Below the pieces are notes generated by a model. That model saw only the letters and a program-made list of their open reading frames with translations, was not told where the DNA came from and ran no database searches. The position numbers and the translations under genes are program-made. Source: Paludibacter sp. (GTDB lineage: Bacteria > Bacteroidota > Bacteroidia > Bacteroidales > Paludibacteraceae). From it: 64,000 nt of DNA. The stretch covers positions 1-64,000 of the forward strand of contig JARKQF010000354.1 in assembly GCA_029973975.1 (NCBI GenBank). The letters run 5' to 3'. Shown here piece after piece: positions 17,907 through 25,927 of this stretch. Positions within the stretch are counted from its first letter, which is position 1; each line of letters opens with the position of its first letter.

Positions 17907-20900
17907 TTACAATCTTTTCACCCTGATATTTCTGAACTTCACCTTCGATCCGTGTCCCAGGAAAGCAATGTGTCCTTTTTCATTGAATAGACCGGGATGT
18001 TTTTTATTATCCAGCGTTCCGTTTTTTGTGGCTTCCTTCAGGTTTCCTTCGAGGATAACAGTTCCGTTCAGGGTGATTTTGATGTTGTCACCGTTGGCGA
18101 TAACCTCCTGATAATTCCATTCGCCGTTAGGTTTCAGGTACCCGCGCTTAGCCGGAATGATGCCATATACAGAACCATGATATTGATATTCTTTCAGTTT
18201 GCTGTAGATAGGTGCGTCGTTGTCGAGGATTTGAAGTTCCATGCCCACGTAAGCTGCATCGCCTTCCATCGGTGTACGTATACCCAATCCGTTGTTAGCG
18301 CCGGGAGTAAGCTGGAATTCAAATCTGAATACAAAATTGCCATATTCTTCTTTGGTGTATAGATTTCCACCGAAACTTTTGCTCGGATACAGGACGATAT
18401 TACCATCTTCTGTTACATAATCAGTTGTATTGCCTGTCCACTTATGCATGTTTGTGCCATCAAATAAGATCTCATAACCCTCTTTTTCTTCTTCTTTTGA
18501 CAGTTTGAATGGCTCGGGACGTTCAATTTCACGGATGTAGATGTCGCGGTAAGCAACTTTGCTACCATGAGCCTGTAACTCAATCTGCTCAAACGGGAAG
18601 ATAGGTTGATTTCTGTCCCAGTAGTTTTCGAGGATGATATTGTCGGTTACCAACTCGCCGTTGAGATACACCGTTACCCGTTCGCCAATCATTTTGATGT
18701 GGAAGGTATTCCAGGTTCCTAATTTCAGATCTGCGACTTTCAGTGGTTTGCTTTGGTTGACTTTGTTGTTGTACAAACCGCCTGATCCTACCTGAGCGCC
18801 CACTTTTACGCGGGCAGTATCCCATATTTGTACCTGAGGCGTGCCACGCAGGTAAATACCGGCGTCCGGTTCGGCTCCGGGATAGAGTTTCCAGTCGACA
18901 TACATTTCAAAGTCGCCATACTGCTTCTCGGTACACAGGTTATTACCTTTACCGGTAAACAGCAATTCGCCTGCTCCAGGAATCCAATTCTCTACAGCTT
19001 CTTTATCAGCTTTTTCCTGTGCCAGTTTCAACTCGTTCGGAGTCATTTTTGCACGAGTGAGCGGATTGCCAACAAGTCCTTTCCAACCATTCAGGCTGTT
19101 GCCATCGAATAAAGCAACAAAACCACCTTTTTTCGGATTTTCATTCAGATACTTTTGAATGGCGTCACGTTGGTAACCGGCATCAGGATTATCAACTTCT
19201 TTCATTACTTTTTGTAGAATTTTTGTTGTAGAGGCGCCTGCCATTTCAGGTCTGTCAAGCACAATACTAATGATGGCCTGACAGGCAGCTTCCTTCAATT
19301 CCGGTTTCTCAAGATAGGTGGCAACAACATGCAATCCCTGGAATGTGCCGGCTTTTCCCAGCATACCAATAATGTTTTTCTGTTGTTGGATGTCTTGTGC
19401 AAAAGGCATTACGGTGCGCAGGAATACAGTTTGCACCTCTCCTGTTTTGCCGGAAGATGCAATTAATTTAAGGATGGCGTTAACAGCTTCTTTAGCATTG
19501 GCAGCAGGGGGATTAGCTTCCAAAATATCCAATAACAGATAGATGGTTTCGAAATCAGACGAAGTGATAAGCGCTTTAAATGCAGCCTCTTTGTCGTCTC
19601 CTGTGCTTTGTTTGTAGGTTTCGGCAATCATGTCGAATGAAGCTTTGGATCCTGTTTTGATTAACAAAGGATAGTACAAACGTTTTAATGAAGATGTTTC
19701 CATTTGTTTGTTGATGATTTCCATTTGCTTCTCTGCAGGAAGTTCGGACAATACCTGATTGATTGCTTCCTGTATAGGTGTAAGGTAGGGTTGTTTTGGT
19801 TTCTCCATCAGGATGAAGAGTTGACCGAGATTCTTTTCAGTCACCACGTTTTTCAGGATTTGTGCACTTTTTTGTTGAACGTTGAGACTACCTTTCTCCA
19901 TTTCATTTATAACAGAAGCGGCATATTGTGTGGCTTTCCTGTTGCTCAATACATTTAGGGCGACCAGTTTTCCTCCCTCACTGGCCTGATCATATACCGA
20001 CATCACTCCTGAGGTAACATCAGCTTTCGAAGACAGAAGTGTGCTTTCAACGAGTTTAAGGGTTTTGGGGGCATCTGTCTTCAATAGTTCCAATATGGCC
20101 TTCGTCGATTGAATGCCGCCGATACCGGATGCCGAACGAATAGCTGCAGTGCGGAGGTCTGTATTTTCGTTATTAAAATAAGATAATACGAGCGGGAGTT
20201 GTTTTTCCTGTTTTGTATTACCGAGCCAGTACAATATAACTTCCTGCGTAGCTATTTCTTTTTTGGAGATATTTTTAACAATACTGTTGGTAGTTTTCTC
20301 GTCAGGAGTGTTGTATAAACTTAAAGCATGACTGACATACGCTTTGTCTTTATCGCTGATTGCTTTTTTTACCAGTTTAGCTTTATCAACGGTAGGTATC
20401 TGCATCAGTATATTTAAAGCTGCGACACGGGCTTCAAAATTATTGCTTTTGGTTGCATTAGATAAGAGTTTTTGAGCTGCTTTTTGAGCTGAACTATTAT
20501 CTTTTCTTTCGGCCACTCTTTCAATCAGGTTGATATAAGCATCCAATGCACCTGATTTTTCATACTGATATTTTTTAGCAGCAGCTTTTTCTTCTAACGC
20601 TTTCAGTGAAAAACCAGTTCCACTTTTGCTGATAGCGGTCAGGATGATTTTATCACTTTCTTCGGATGTTGATTTTTTCAGTTTCTCCAGTAGAATGGGT
20701 TCTGCATCGGTATTGAAAGTTTGTCCCACTGCATTGACGATTGACAGTTCAGTCTCAGCATTAGCTCTACGCAAGGCTTCTAATAAGGCCTTTTTTGCCT
20801 CAGGAGTGTCCATGGCAACTAATGCCTGAGCTGCCGGGTTTACCAATTCAGCATCAGTAAGGTAACTGACTAATTTATCGATACTTTCTGCTTCTCCGAC

Positions 20901-21284
20901 CAGTTCCAATTGACGGATGATAAAGGCTTTATGAACTTTATTTTGGGTCATATCCAACGCTTTCAAATATGCTTTAGCAGTCATTTCTCTTAATGCTGCG
21001 TCAGTTGCAGAGAAATGAGTCCAGCCGCTCAGTGCGAATTCTACGGTTGCATTTTTTCCCACCTCAGGTGGGTTTAGCATACCGACTAATTGCAGCAGTC
21101 CCTCTTCGCCTGTTAATACCAGTTCAGAAATAACCTGATTGTATTTTTTGCCGTTTGAAGCCGGTAACTGACTGAGTGCATCGGCTATTACGGTTGCAGT
21201 AGTCCTGTTCTTGGGTAGTTGTGCCATTGATGGCTGAAGCATCAGCAGGCTGAACAGGCTTATCAAAAATATTATGCGTTTCAT
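17907..21284 (-). CDS. HEAT-repeat protein with two C-terminal DUF1080 (3-keto-disaccharide hydrolase) domains
   Basis: 1125 residues with a signal peptide ending near MLQPSMAQ. Residues ~30-690 are helical HEAT-like repeats (for example SALDAYIN-type and LLSNATKSNNFEARVAALNI segments). Two DUF1080 jelly rolls follow. The first starts FVALFDGNSLNGWKG (~700) and includes PDAGIYLRGTPQVQIWD; the second starts YEILFDGTNMHKWTG (~915) and includes ANNGLGIRTPMEG and MELQILD. DUF1080 enzymes act on 3-keto-glycosides made by Gfo/Idh/MocA oxidoreductases, two of which are encoded just upstream. A periplasmic or surface 3-keto-glycoside hydrolase or lyase is therefore likely. The HEAT array may be a scaffold. 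The double DUF1080 is unusual and one copy may be binding-only. Confidence 0.88.
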   Translation of the reverse strand: MKRIIFLISLFSLLMLQPSMAQLPKNRTTATVIADALSQLPASNGKKYNQVISELVLTGEEGLLQLVGMLNPPEVGKNATVEFALSGWTHFSATDAALREMTAKAYLKALDMTQNKVHKAFIIRQLELVGEAESIDKLVSYLTDAELVNPAAQALVAMDTPEAKKALLEALRRANAETELSIVNAVGQTFNTDAEPILLEKLKKSTSEESDKIILTAISKSGTGFSLKALEEKAAAKKYQYEKSGALDAYINLIERVAERKDNSSAQKAAQKLLSNATKSNNFEARVAALNILMQIPTVDKAKLVKKAISDKDKAYVSHALSLYNTPDEKTTNSIVKNISKKEIATQEVILYWLGNTKQEKQLPLVLSYFNNENTDLRTAAIRSASGIGGIQSTKAILELLKTDAPKTLKLVESTLLSSKADVTSGVMSVYDQASEGGKLVALNVLSNRKATQYAASVINEMEKGSLNVQQKSAQILKNVVTEKNLGQLFILMEKPKQPYLTPIQEAINQVLSELPAEKQMEIINKQMETSSLKRLYYPLLIKTGSKASFDMIAETYKQSTGDDKEAAFKALITSSDFETIYLLLDILEANPPAANAKEAVNAILKLIASSGKTGEVQTVFLRTVMPFAQDIQQQKNIIGMLGKAGTFQGLHVVATYLEKPELKEAACQAIISIVLDRPEMAGASTTKILQKVMKEVDNPDAGYQRDAIQKYLNENPKKGGFVALFDGNSLNGWKGLVGNPLTRAKMTPNELKLAQEKADKEAVENWIPGAGELLFTGKGNNLCTEKQYGDFEMYVDWKLYPGAEPDAGIYLRGTPQVQIWDTARVKVGAQVGSGGLYNNKVNQSKPLKVADLKLGTWNTFHIKMIGERVTVYLNGELVTDNIILENYWDRNQPIFPFEQIELQAHGSKVAYRDIYIREIERPEPFKLSKEEEKEGYEILFDGTNMHKWTGNTTDYVTEDGNIVLYPSKSFGGNLYTKEEYGNFVFRFEFQLTPGANNGLGIRTPMEGDAAYVGMELQILDNDAPIYSKLKEYQYHGSVYGIIPAKRGYLKPNGEWNYQEVIANGDNIKITLNGTVILEGNLKEATKNGTLDNKKHPGLFNEKGHIAFLGHGSKVKFRNIRVKRL

Positions 21285-21397
21285 TTGGATTGTTTAAGAG
21301 TTTAAAAAATTAAGAGTTTAAAGAGTTTCTTGTGGACATCCACATAATTGTGGTAGTTCTTCAGCTTTCTATGCTTCCCTTTTAGGGAGCTGGGAGC

Positions 21398-22654
21398 CTA
21401 TATACTCCACGGCGCCCGCATGGGTTGATCTAATAACCTGTTGGCTTCCGGGTCGTTGATGAATTCCTGTGTTACCGGGTTGAAATGCAGGGTGCGATTC
21501 AGGCGTAAAGCAATAACACCCAGATTTACAATGGTAGAAGAACGATGGCCGTTCATTTCATTCAATGCGAATTTCTGACGGGTTTTGATACATTCCAGGA
21601 AGTCGGTGTTTTGATCGGCCGGTTCCGGATAATCGGCCAGTTTGCGTTGCCAGTCAGGTATATCACAAACGAAGTTTTTGTAAACATTTCCTTTTGGACC
21701 AGCTATGTAAGGGGTGTTTGGCTGGCCATAGTCTTCTCCCCACAATACAATTTGACAACCATCCTCGTAGGTGTAGGTTATTGAATTCCAAACACCGACA
21801 GCATCCGGATGTTGTTGTGGTGCATCCACTTCGATTTTAACCGGACTGGTATAATCTTTATCTAGGATATATTGCACCGGGTCGATGTAGTGCTGTCCCA
21901 TATCACCGAGTCCACCACCATCATAATCCCAGTAACCTCGGAAAGTAGTTGCGGTGCGATGTTCGTTGTATGGCTTAAAAGGAGCCGGTCCGAGCCACAT
22001 GTTGTAATCCAGATCTTTGGGCGTGGGTTGCGGGAGTAGATCTGTTTTTCCTATCCAGAAGAATTTCCAGTTGAAGCCGGTATGTTTACTGATGGTCACT
22101 TTCAGCGGCCAACCTAACAATCCGCTTTGAACAAGCTTTTTCAATGGTTTAACCGGAGTGCCCAATCCGTAAAAAGGATCCTTGAAACGGAACCATGTGT
22201 TCAGACGGAAGATACGTCCGTATTGCTGCATGGCCTCAACGACCCTTTTCCCTTCACCAATGGTGCGGGTCATGGGTTTTTCACAAAAGATATCTTTCCC
22301 CGCTTTGGCAGCTTCTACAGCCATAAGCCCATGCCAGTGCGGCGGTGTGGCAATGTGTACGATGTCTACGTTTTTGTCCAGGAGCAAATCCCTGAAATCG
22401 TGGTATTGCTTTACTTCTTCTTTTAATCTGCCGGCAGCGTCGTTAAGATTTTTCTTGTTCACATCGCAAATAGCAACAACACGTGTGTTATCGTACCTGA
22501 AATGTGATTTACCCATATTACCAACACCAATTACACCTTTTGTAAGCTGGTCGCTGGGGGCAATGTATCCACGTCCCAATACATGGCGCGGAACTACGCT
22601 GAATAAGGCCAAACTCCCGGCAGTCTTGAGGAAAGTTCTTCTGTTTGTTTTCAT
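21398..22654 (-). CDS. Gfo/Idh/MocA-family oxidoreductase, Tat-type signal
   Basis: 418 residues. It starts with a twin-arginine signal (NRRTFLKTAGSLALFSVVP), so export of a folded, cofactor-loaded enzyme is predicted. The Rossmann domain has GVGNMG (43-48), VVAICDVN and the family catalytic EKP motif (Lys126). A C-terminal alpha/beta domain with GGGLGDMGQHYIDP follows. Exported members can oxidise sugars or glycosides, often at C3, with tightly bound nicotinamide cofactor. It is upstream of and probably co-transcribed with the DUF1080 gene (113 bp gap), consistent with an oxidation-then-cleavage pair. The substrate is not determinable from sequence. Confidence 0.9.
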   Translation of the reverse strand: MKTNRRTFLKTAGSLALFSVVPRHVLGRGYIAPSDQLTKGVIGVGNMGKSHFRYDNTRVVAICDVNKKNLNDAAGRLKEEVKQYHDFRDLLLDKNVDIVHIATPPHWHGLMAVEAAKAGKDIFCEKPMTRTIGEGKRVVEAMQQYGRIFRLNTWFRFKDPFYGLGTPVKPLKKLVQSGLLGWPLKVTISKHTGFNWKFFWIGKTDLLPQPTPKDLDYNMWLGPAPFKPYNEHRTATTFRGYWDYDGGGLGDMGQHYIDPVQYILDKDYTSPVKIEVDAPQQHPDAVGVWNSITYTYEDGCQIVLWGEDYGQPNTPYIAGPKGNVYKNFVCDIPDWQRKLADYPEPADQNTDFLECIKTRQKFALNEMNGHRSSTIVNLGVIALRLNRTLHFNPVTQEFINDPEANRLLDQPMRAPWSI

Positions 22655-22761
22655 GTATTTATTAGTTTTTATTGAATAAAGTGTTATATATTTGTCTAAT
22701 GTCTAAAGTCTAAATACTTACTATGTAATCTATATGGCTTATATGGTTTAATAAAAAATTT

Positions 22762-22806
22762 CCTTTTGTGTTTCCTTAGTCCATCTTTTGTACCTTTTGT
22801 GGTTTA
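22762..22806. repeat. Dispersed intergenic repeat, copy 1
   Basis: This segment (CTTTTGTGTTTCCTTAGTCC...) matches 27324-27366 with only a few differences. Each copy holds degenerate TTTTGT units followed by GTGGTT. The copies sit in opposite orientation relative to their downstream genes, which argues for a dispersed intergenic repeat over a promoter element. Confidence 0.65.
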
Positions 22807-22899
22807 AAGGTCGTATTCTGCTTTCCGTTGTTAGCTATTTCAAAAATGCAAATTTACTCATTCAGTTTTAAATATGAAATTTGTTGATCTATAATAGGT

Positions 22900-22940
22900 A
22901 AAAAAACGAGAAGCCAGGTGGATTGGTTCCACCTAACTTC
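22900..22940 (-). terminator. Rho-independent terminator of the 22984-24324 oxidoreductase
   Basis: Read on the minus strand, stem GAAG-GGTGGA / TCCACC-CTTC (22940 to 22910, with a small internal mismatch) is followed by a run of seven T (22906 to 22900). It lies 44 bp after the stop of the minus-strand oxidoreductase. Confidence 0.75.
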
Positions 22941-22983
22941 TTAGTTTGAATAGCCATTGAAAATGGGAATAATATTGAGAATT

Positions 22984-24324
22984 TTAAATTTTTAACTCCC
23001 ATCCTTTTTCGTAGCTGCGACTCCAAAGTTTCTCGGCTTTCTTGTCGTTGATTATTCTTCCGGTAACAGGATCAATATTCAGAGAACGTCCAACTCGCTG
23101 GGAGATGTTTCCAAGTTGTACGAGTTGGGTGCTGATACATCCATTTAATAAGTCGGAATTTAATTTGGCTCCAGTGCGAATTCCTTCAAACATATTGGTA
23201 AAGTGTAGCGCATCAAGCTGTTGTGATGGTCCCATTAAATTACCTTCTTCGAAGCCAACCGTGCTGTCAACCTGTTTAATTAATTTACTTTTCAGGTCGT
23301 AAACCTTATATTCATTTCCTCCGCTAATAACAATACTTCCCTTTTCTCCATAGAATATAACGCCTACACCATAATCTTCGATAGATTTCCCATTGCAACT
23401 GCGTCCTTCCCATACGAATGACTTTTTGTCTCCAAATTCATATCCAATAAGCTGAGTGTCCGGTGTTTCCCAGTCATCCTGGTAGCGGTATCTTCCTCCA
23501 ACTGAAGTTACTTTAGTCGGATAGTCCACTTCCATGCCCCAGCGTAACATATCTACAAAGTGAGTTCCGTTATTCAGAGCTTCCCCGGTTCCCCAATGCC
23601 AGAACCAGTGCCAATGATAATGTACGAAGTTATCTTTAAAGTTTTTTACACGTGGTGCGGGTCCTTGCCACAAATCCCAGTTCAACCAATCCGGTACCGG
23701 AACAACTTTCCCGATTCCGATTGAAGGCCTGTTGTTTGTATACCATCCTTTCCCATAATACACGTTACCGATTGTTCCGTTTTGTACTTCTTCGATACCT
23801 TTGATAACATTAGGCCAGGATCTGCGCTGATTACCAACCTGAACGATTTTGTTGTATTTGGCTGCAGCACGGATAAGTAATTCGTTTTCTGCAGGACTGT
23901 GGCTGGTTGGTTTTTCCAGGTAAACATGTTTTCCTGCCTGCATAGCCATAATGGCAGCCGGTGCATGCCAATGGTCGGGAGTGGCAACCACCAGGATGTC
24001 AAAATCCTCTTTGAGCATCTCACGGATATCTGCAAAGATTTTAGGAGTATTACCTGCCGCTTTTTTTACATTGCTAACAGCTTTTTCTGCAGCACGGGAA
24101 TCAACATCACAAATGTGGGTAACGATAGCATCCTTATGAATAGCGAGAGTCTTTGTAATAGCAAGTCCTCTCGAATTTACTCCCATAACACCGATCCTGA
24201 ATTTTTCGTTAGAACCTAAAATGCTGTTATAACTTTTTGCACTTACTCCGGGTATAATTCCCCCTACTGATAGTGCAGCTGTTCCTGTTGCCAGGTTTTT
24301 TAAAAAATCTCTTCTTGTTGTCAT
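22984..24324 (-). CDS. Gfo/Idh/MocA-family oxidoreductase, Tat-type signal
   Basis: 446 residues. A twin-arginine signal (TTRRDFLKNLATGTAALSVG) precedes a Rossmann domain with GVMGVNSRG, ICDVD and EKP (Lys138 as probable catalytic lysine), then a large C-terminal domain with HYHWHWFWHWGTGEALNNG. Exported members of this family oxidise sugars or glycosides with bound NAD(P). It is divergent from the XylR-type regulator at 24621 and has its own terminator, so it may be a single-gene unit partly regulated from the shared 296-bp interval. Confidence 0.9.
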   Translation of the reverse strand: MTTRRDFLKNLATGTAALSVGGIIPGVSAKSYNSILGSNEKFRIGVMGVNSRGLAITKTLAIHKDAIVTHICDVDSRAAEKAVSNVKKAAGNTPKIFADIREMLKEDFDILVVATPDHWHAPAAIMAMQAGKHVYLEKPTSHSPAENELLIRAAAKYNKIVQVGNQRRSWPNVIKGIEEVQNGTIGNVYYGKGWYTNNRPSIGIGKVVPVPDWLNWDLWQGPAPRVKNFKDNFVHYHWHWFWHWGTGEALNNGTHFVDMLRWGMEVDYPTKVTSVGGRYRYQDDWETPDTQLIGYEFGDKKSFVWEGRSCNGKSIEDYGVGVIFYGEKGSIVISGGNEYKVYDLKSKLIKQVDSTVGFEEGNLMGPSQQLDALHFTNMFEGIRTGAKLNSDLLNGCISTQLVQLGNISQRVGRSLNIDPVTGRIINDKKAEKLWSRSYEKGWELKI

Positions 24325-24528
24325 GTTTATGTGTTTATGAATTGAGTATTAAATGTTACAGGTACCTACATAAATGTATGTTCGTGTTTTGTCTGTTTGA
24401 AAAACTGGTCAAAGATGCGATTTTTTTTGGTATATATGTCCGTGTTTTTCGTTTTATTATCCTCAAAAAACGTAAAATTAATTTTCCGGGGCATAAACTG
24501 AACAACCAATGCATTGAAAAAAAATTAA

Positions 24529-24536
24529 TATATTTG
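24529..24536 (+). promoter_or_regulatory. -7 promoter element of the XylR/AraC-type regulator gene
   Basis: TATATTTG matches TAnnTTTG exactly, 84 bp before the regulator ATG. No good -33 box is seen at the expected distance. The 24325-24620 interval separates divergent genes and shows no coding sequence. Confidence 0.4.
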
Positions 24537-24620
24537 TGCATCATTTGAATCAACAGATGAGAATACCTTCTATTTGCAGATTTTTATTGAATATTTAGCC
24601 ATTGAGAAACAAAATTCATC

Positions 24621-25775
24621 ATGATACGGGTACTTTTATTGATTGATTATTCAAGTGAGTTCAGCCGGGGCTTACTTCAGGGTGTTATAAACTATTCCAA
24701 AGAATATGGATATTGGATATTTTACCGACTGCCATCCTATTATAAATCATTGTATGGAAAAGAGGGTATTGTTAAATGGGCAAGAGAATGGAAGGCTGAT
24801 GCGATTATAGCACAATGGGATACCGAAGGTAAAACATTGCTCAAAGATTTAAATATCCCGGTTGTGCTTCAGAATTACCGGGAGCGGAGTGATTATTTTT
24901 CAAATCTTACCGGAAGTTATGTTGAAACGGGTGAGATGGCAGCCAGATATTTCATTGAAAAGAGATTCAGGAATTTTGCTTTCTATGGCAACAGAGGGGT
25001 CATCTGGTCTGAGGAACGTGCATTCGGATTTAAAAATGAAGTGGAAAAACAGGGAGGATCTTTCTTTTTGTTTGAAACAGAAAGTCTTAGCGACGAACAA
25101 TGGGAGGCAAGTCATATTGAATTGGAAAAATGGTTGCTTTCGTTGCCAAAGCCGGTCGCTGTTTTTGCCTGTGACGATAGTTTTGCGTTACAAATATCCC
25201 AGTTGTGTAAAATTAATAATATAAGGATTCCGGATGATATTGCCTTATTGGGGGTAGATAATGACGAGATGATATGTAATTTATCAGATCCTCCTATTTC
25301 TTCTATTGTACTTGATGTTGAGAAAGGGGGGTATGAGGCAGCCAGGTTGTTGCATCAGATGGTGAAAGAGAGAAGAAATGTTCCATTCAATATTGTAGTT
25401 AAGCCTTTACGTATTGTTGTGCGGAAGTCGACCGAAAAAATTGTGATTCACAATACGCATGTGAAAGTAGTTGTGGATTACATCGAAAAGAATTATATCA
25501 CATTGAAGTCGATTGACGAATTAGTGGGGTTAGTGCCTCTTTCACGCAGGATTCTTGAAATTAAATTTAAGGATGAAATGGGAATATCCATTTATCAATA
25601 TATCATTCGGAGACGGATTGATCATGTGGCTAATTTGCTGATAACCACAGATAAGCCTTTAATTGATATTGTTTTGCAATCCGGATTTAATGATAGCAAA
25701 AATATCTCCAGAATTTTTAAGAAATATAAGGAATATACTCCGAACGAATTTCGCAAACAGTTTTCTGGGATATAA
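24621..25775 (+). CDS. XylR-type transcriptional regulator (LacI-like sensor domain plus AraC HTH)
   Basis: 384 residues. The N-terminal ~270 form a periplasmic-binding-protein-like sensor (MIRVLLLIDYSSEFSRGLLQ, AVFACDDSFALQISQLC, DIALLGVDNDEMICN). The last ~105 form an AraC-type double helix-turn-helix (SIDELVGLVPLSRRILEIKF and IVLQSGFNDSKNISRIFKKY, ending TPNEFRKQF). This is the architecture of E. coli XylR. It lies between divergent oxidoreductase genes and the transporter/nag-like operon, so it probably activates one or both in response to a sugar ligand. A direct repeat at 25798-25835 is a candidate site. Confidence 0.92.
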   Translation: MIRVLLLIDYSSEFSRGLLQGVINYSKEYGYWIFYRLPSYYKSLYGKEGIVKWAREWKADAIIAQWDTEGKTLLKDLNIPVVLQNYRERSDYFSNLTGSYVETGEMAARYFIEKRFRNFAFYGNRGVIWSEERAFGFKNEVEKQGGSFFLFETESLSDEQWEASHIELEKWLLSLPKPVAVFACDDSFALQISQLCKINNIRIPDDIALLGVDNDEMICNLSDPPISSIVLDVEKGGYEAARLLHQMVKERRNVPFNIVVKPLRIVVRKSTEKIVIHNTHVKVVVDYIEKNYITLKSIDELVGLVPLSRRILEIKFKDEMGISIYQYIIRRRIDHVANLLITTDKPLIDIVLQSGFNDSKNISRIFKKYKEYTPNEFRKQFSGI

Positions 25776-25797
25776 AAAAACGCTTTTTGAAGATAGT

Positions 25798-25843
25798 ATT
25801 ACGTTTTTAGGGTGTTTTTATTACGTTCTAAGGTGTAAATTTG
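25798..25843 (+). promoter_or_regulatory. Transporter promoter: direct-repeat activator site abutting the -7 element
   Basis: Repeat 1 ATTACGTTTTTAGGGTG (25798-25814) and repeat 2 ATTACGTTCTAAGGTG (25820-25835) share their first eight bases and are 22 bp apart start to start. Repeat 2 touches an exact -7 element TAAATTTG (25836-25843). AraC-family activators commonly bind ~17-bp direct repeats about 21 bp apart next to the promoter, and the gene for one ends 22 bp upstream. The assignment is inferred. Confidence 0.55.
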
Positions 25844-25853
25844 CAACGTTCAA

Positions 25854-25888
25854 CCTGATTTTAGTGAAAATGATATACGAAAATCAGG
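25854..25888 (+). repeat. Inverted repeat in the transporter 5' leader
   Basis: CCTGATTTT (25854-25862) and AAAATCAGG (25880-25888) are perfect 9-nt complements around a 17-nt loop. They lie about 10 bp after the -7 element and 39 bp before the transporter start. There is no T-run, so it is not a typical terminator. It could be an operator or a leader hairpin. Confidence 0.5.
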
Positions 25889-25927
25889 GCTAATTGCGTA
25901 ATTTATAAACTCTTAAACGTATATATC

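Larger units (their letters stand above)
22655..22983. other. Intergenic region (329 bp) between two oxidoreductase genes
   Basis: No gene was seen. It contains the terminator of the upstream oxidoreductase (22900-22940), a copy of a dispersed TTTTGTG-rich repeat (22762-22806) and AT-rich sequence. A separate promoter for the 22654 gene is implied by the terminator, but no exact TAnnTTTG could be assigned confidently. Confidence 0.7.

Noticed and set aside
22182-22679. 165-codon plus-strand ORF
   Set aside because: It is fully antisense to the Tat-type oxidoreductase gene, with no recognisable motif.
22761-22808. Promoter role for the TTTTGTG-rich repeat
   Set aside because: The two copies have opposite orientation relative to the following genes and resemble dispersed intergenic repeats.
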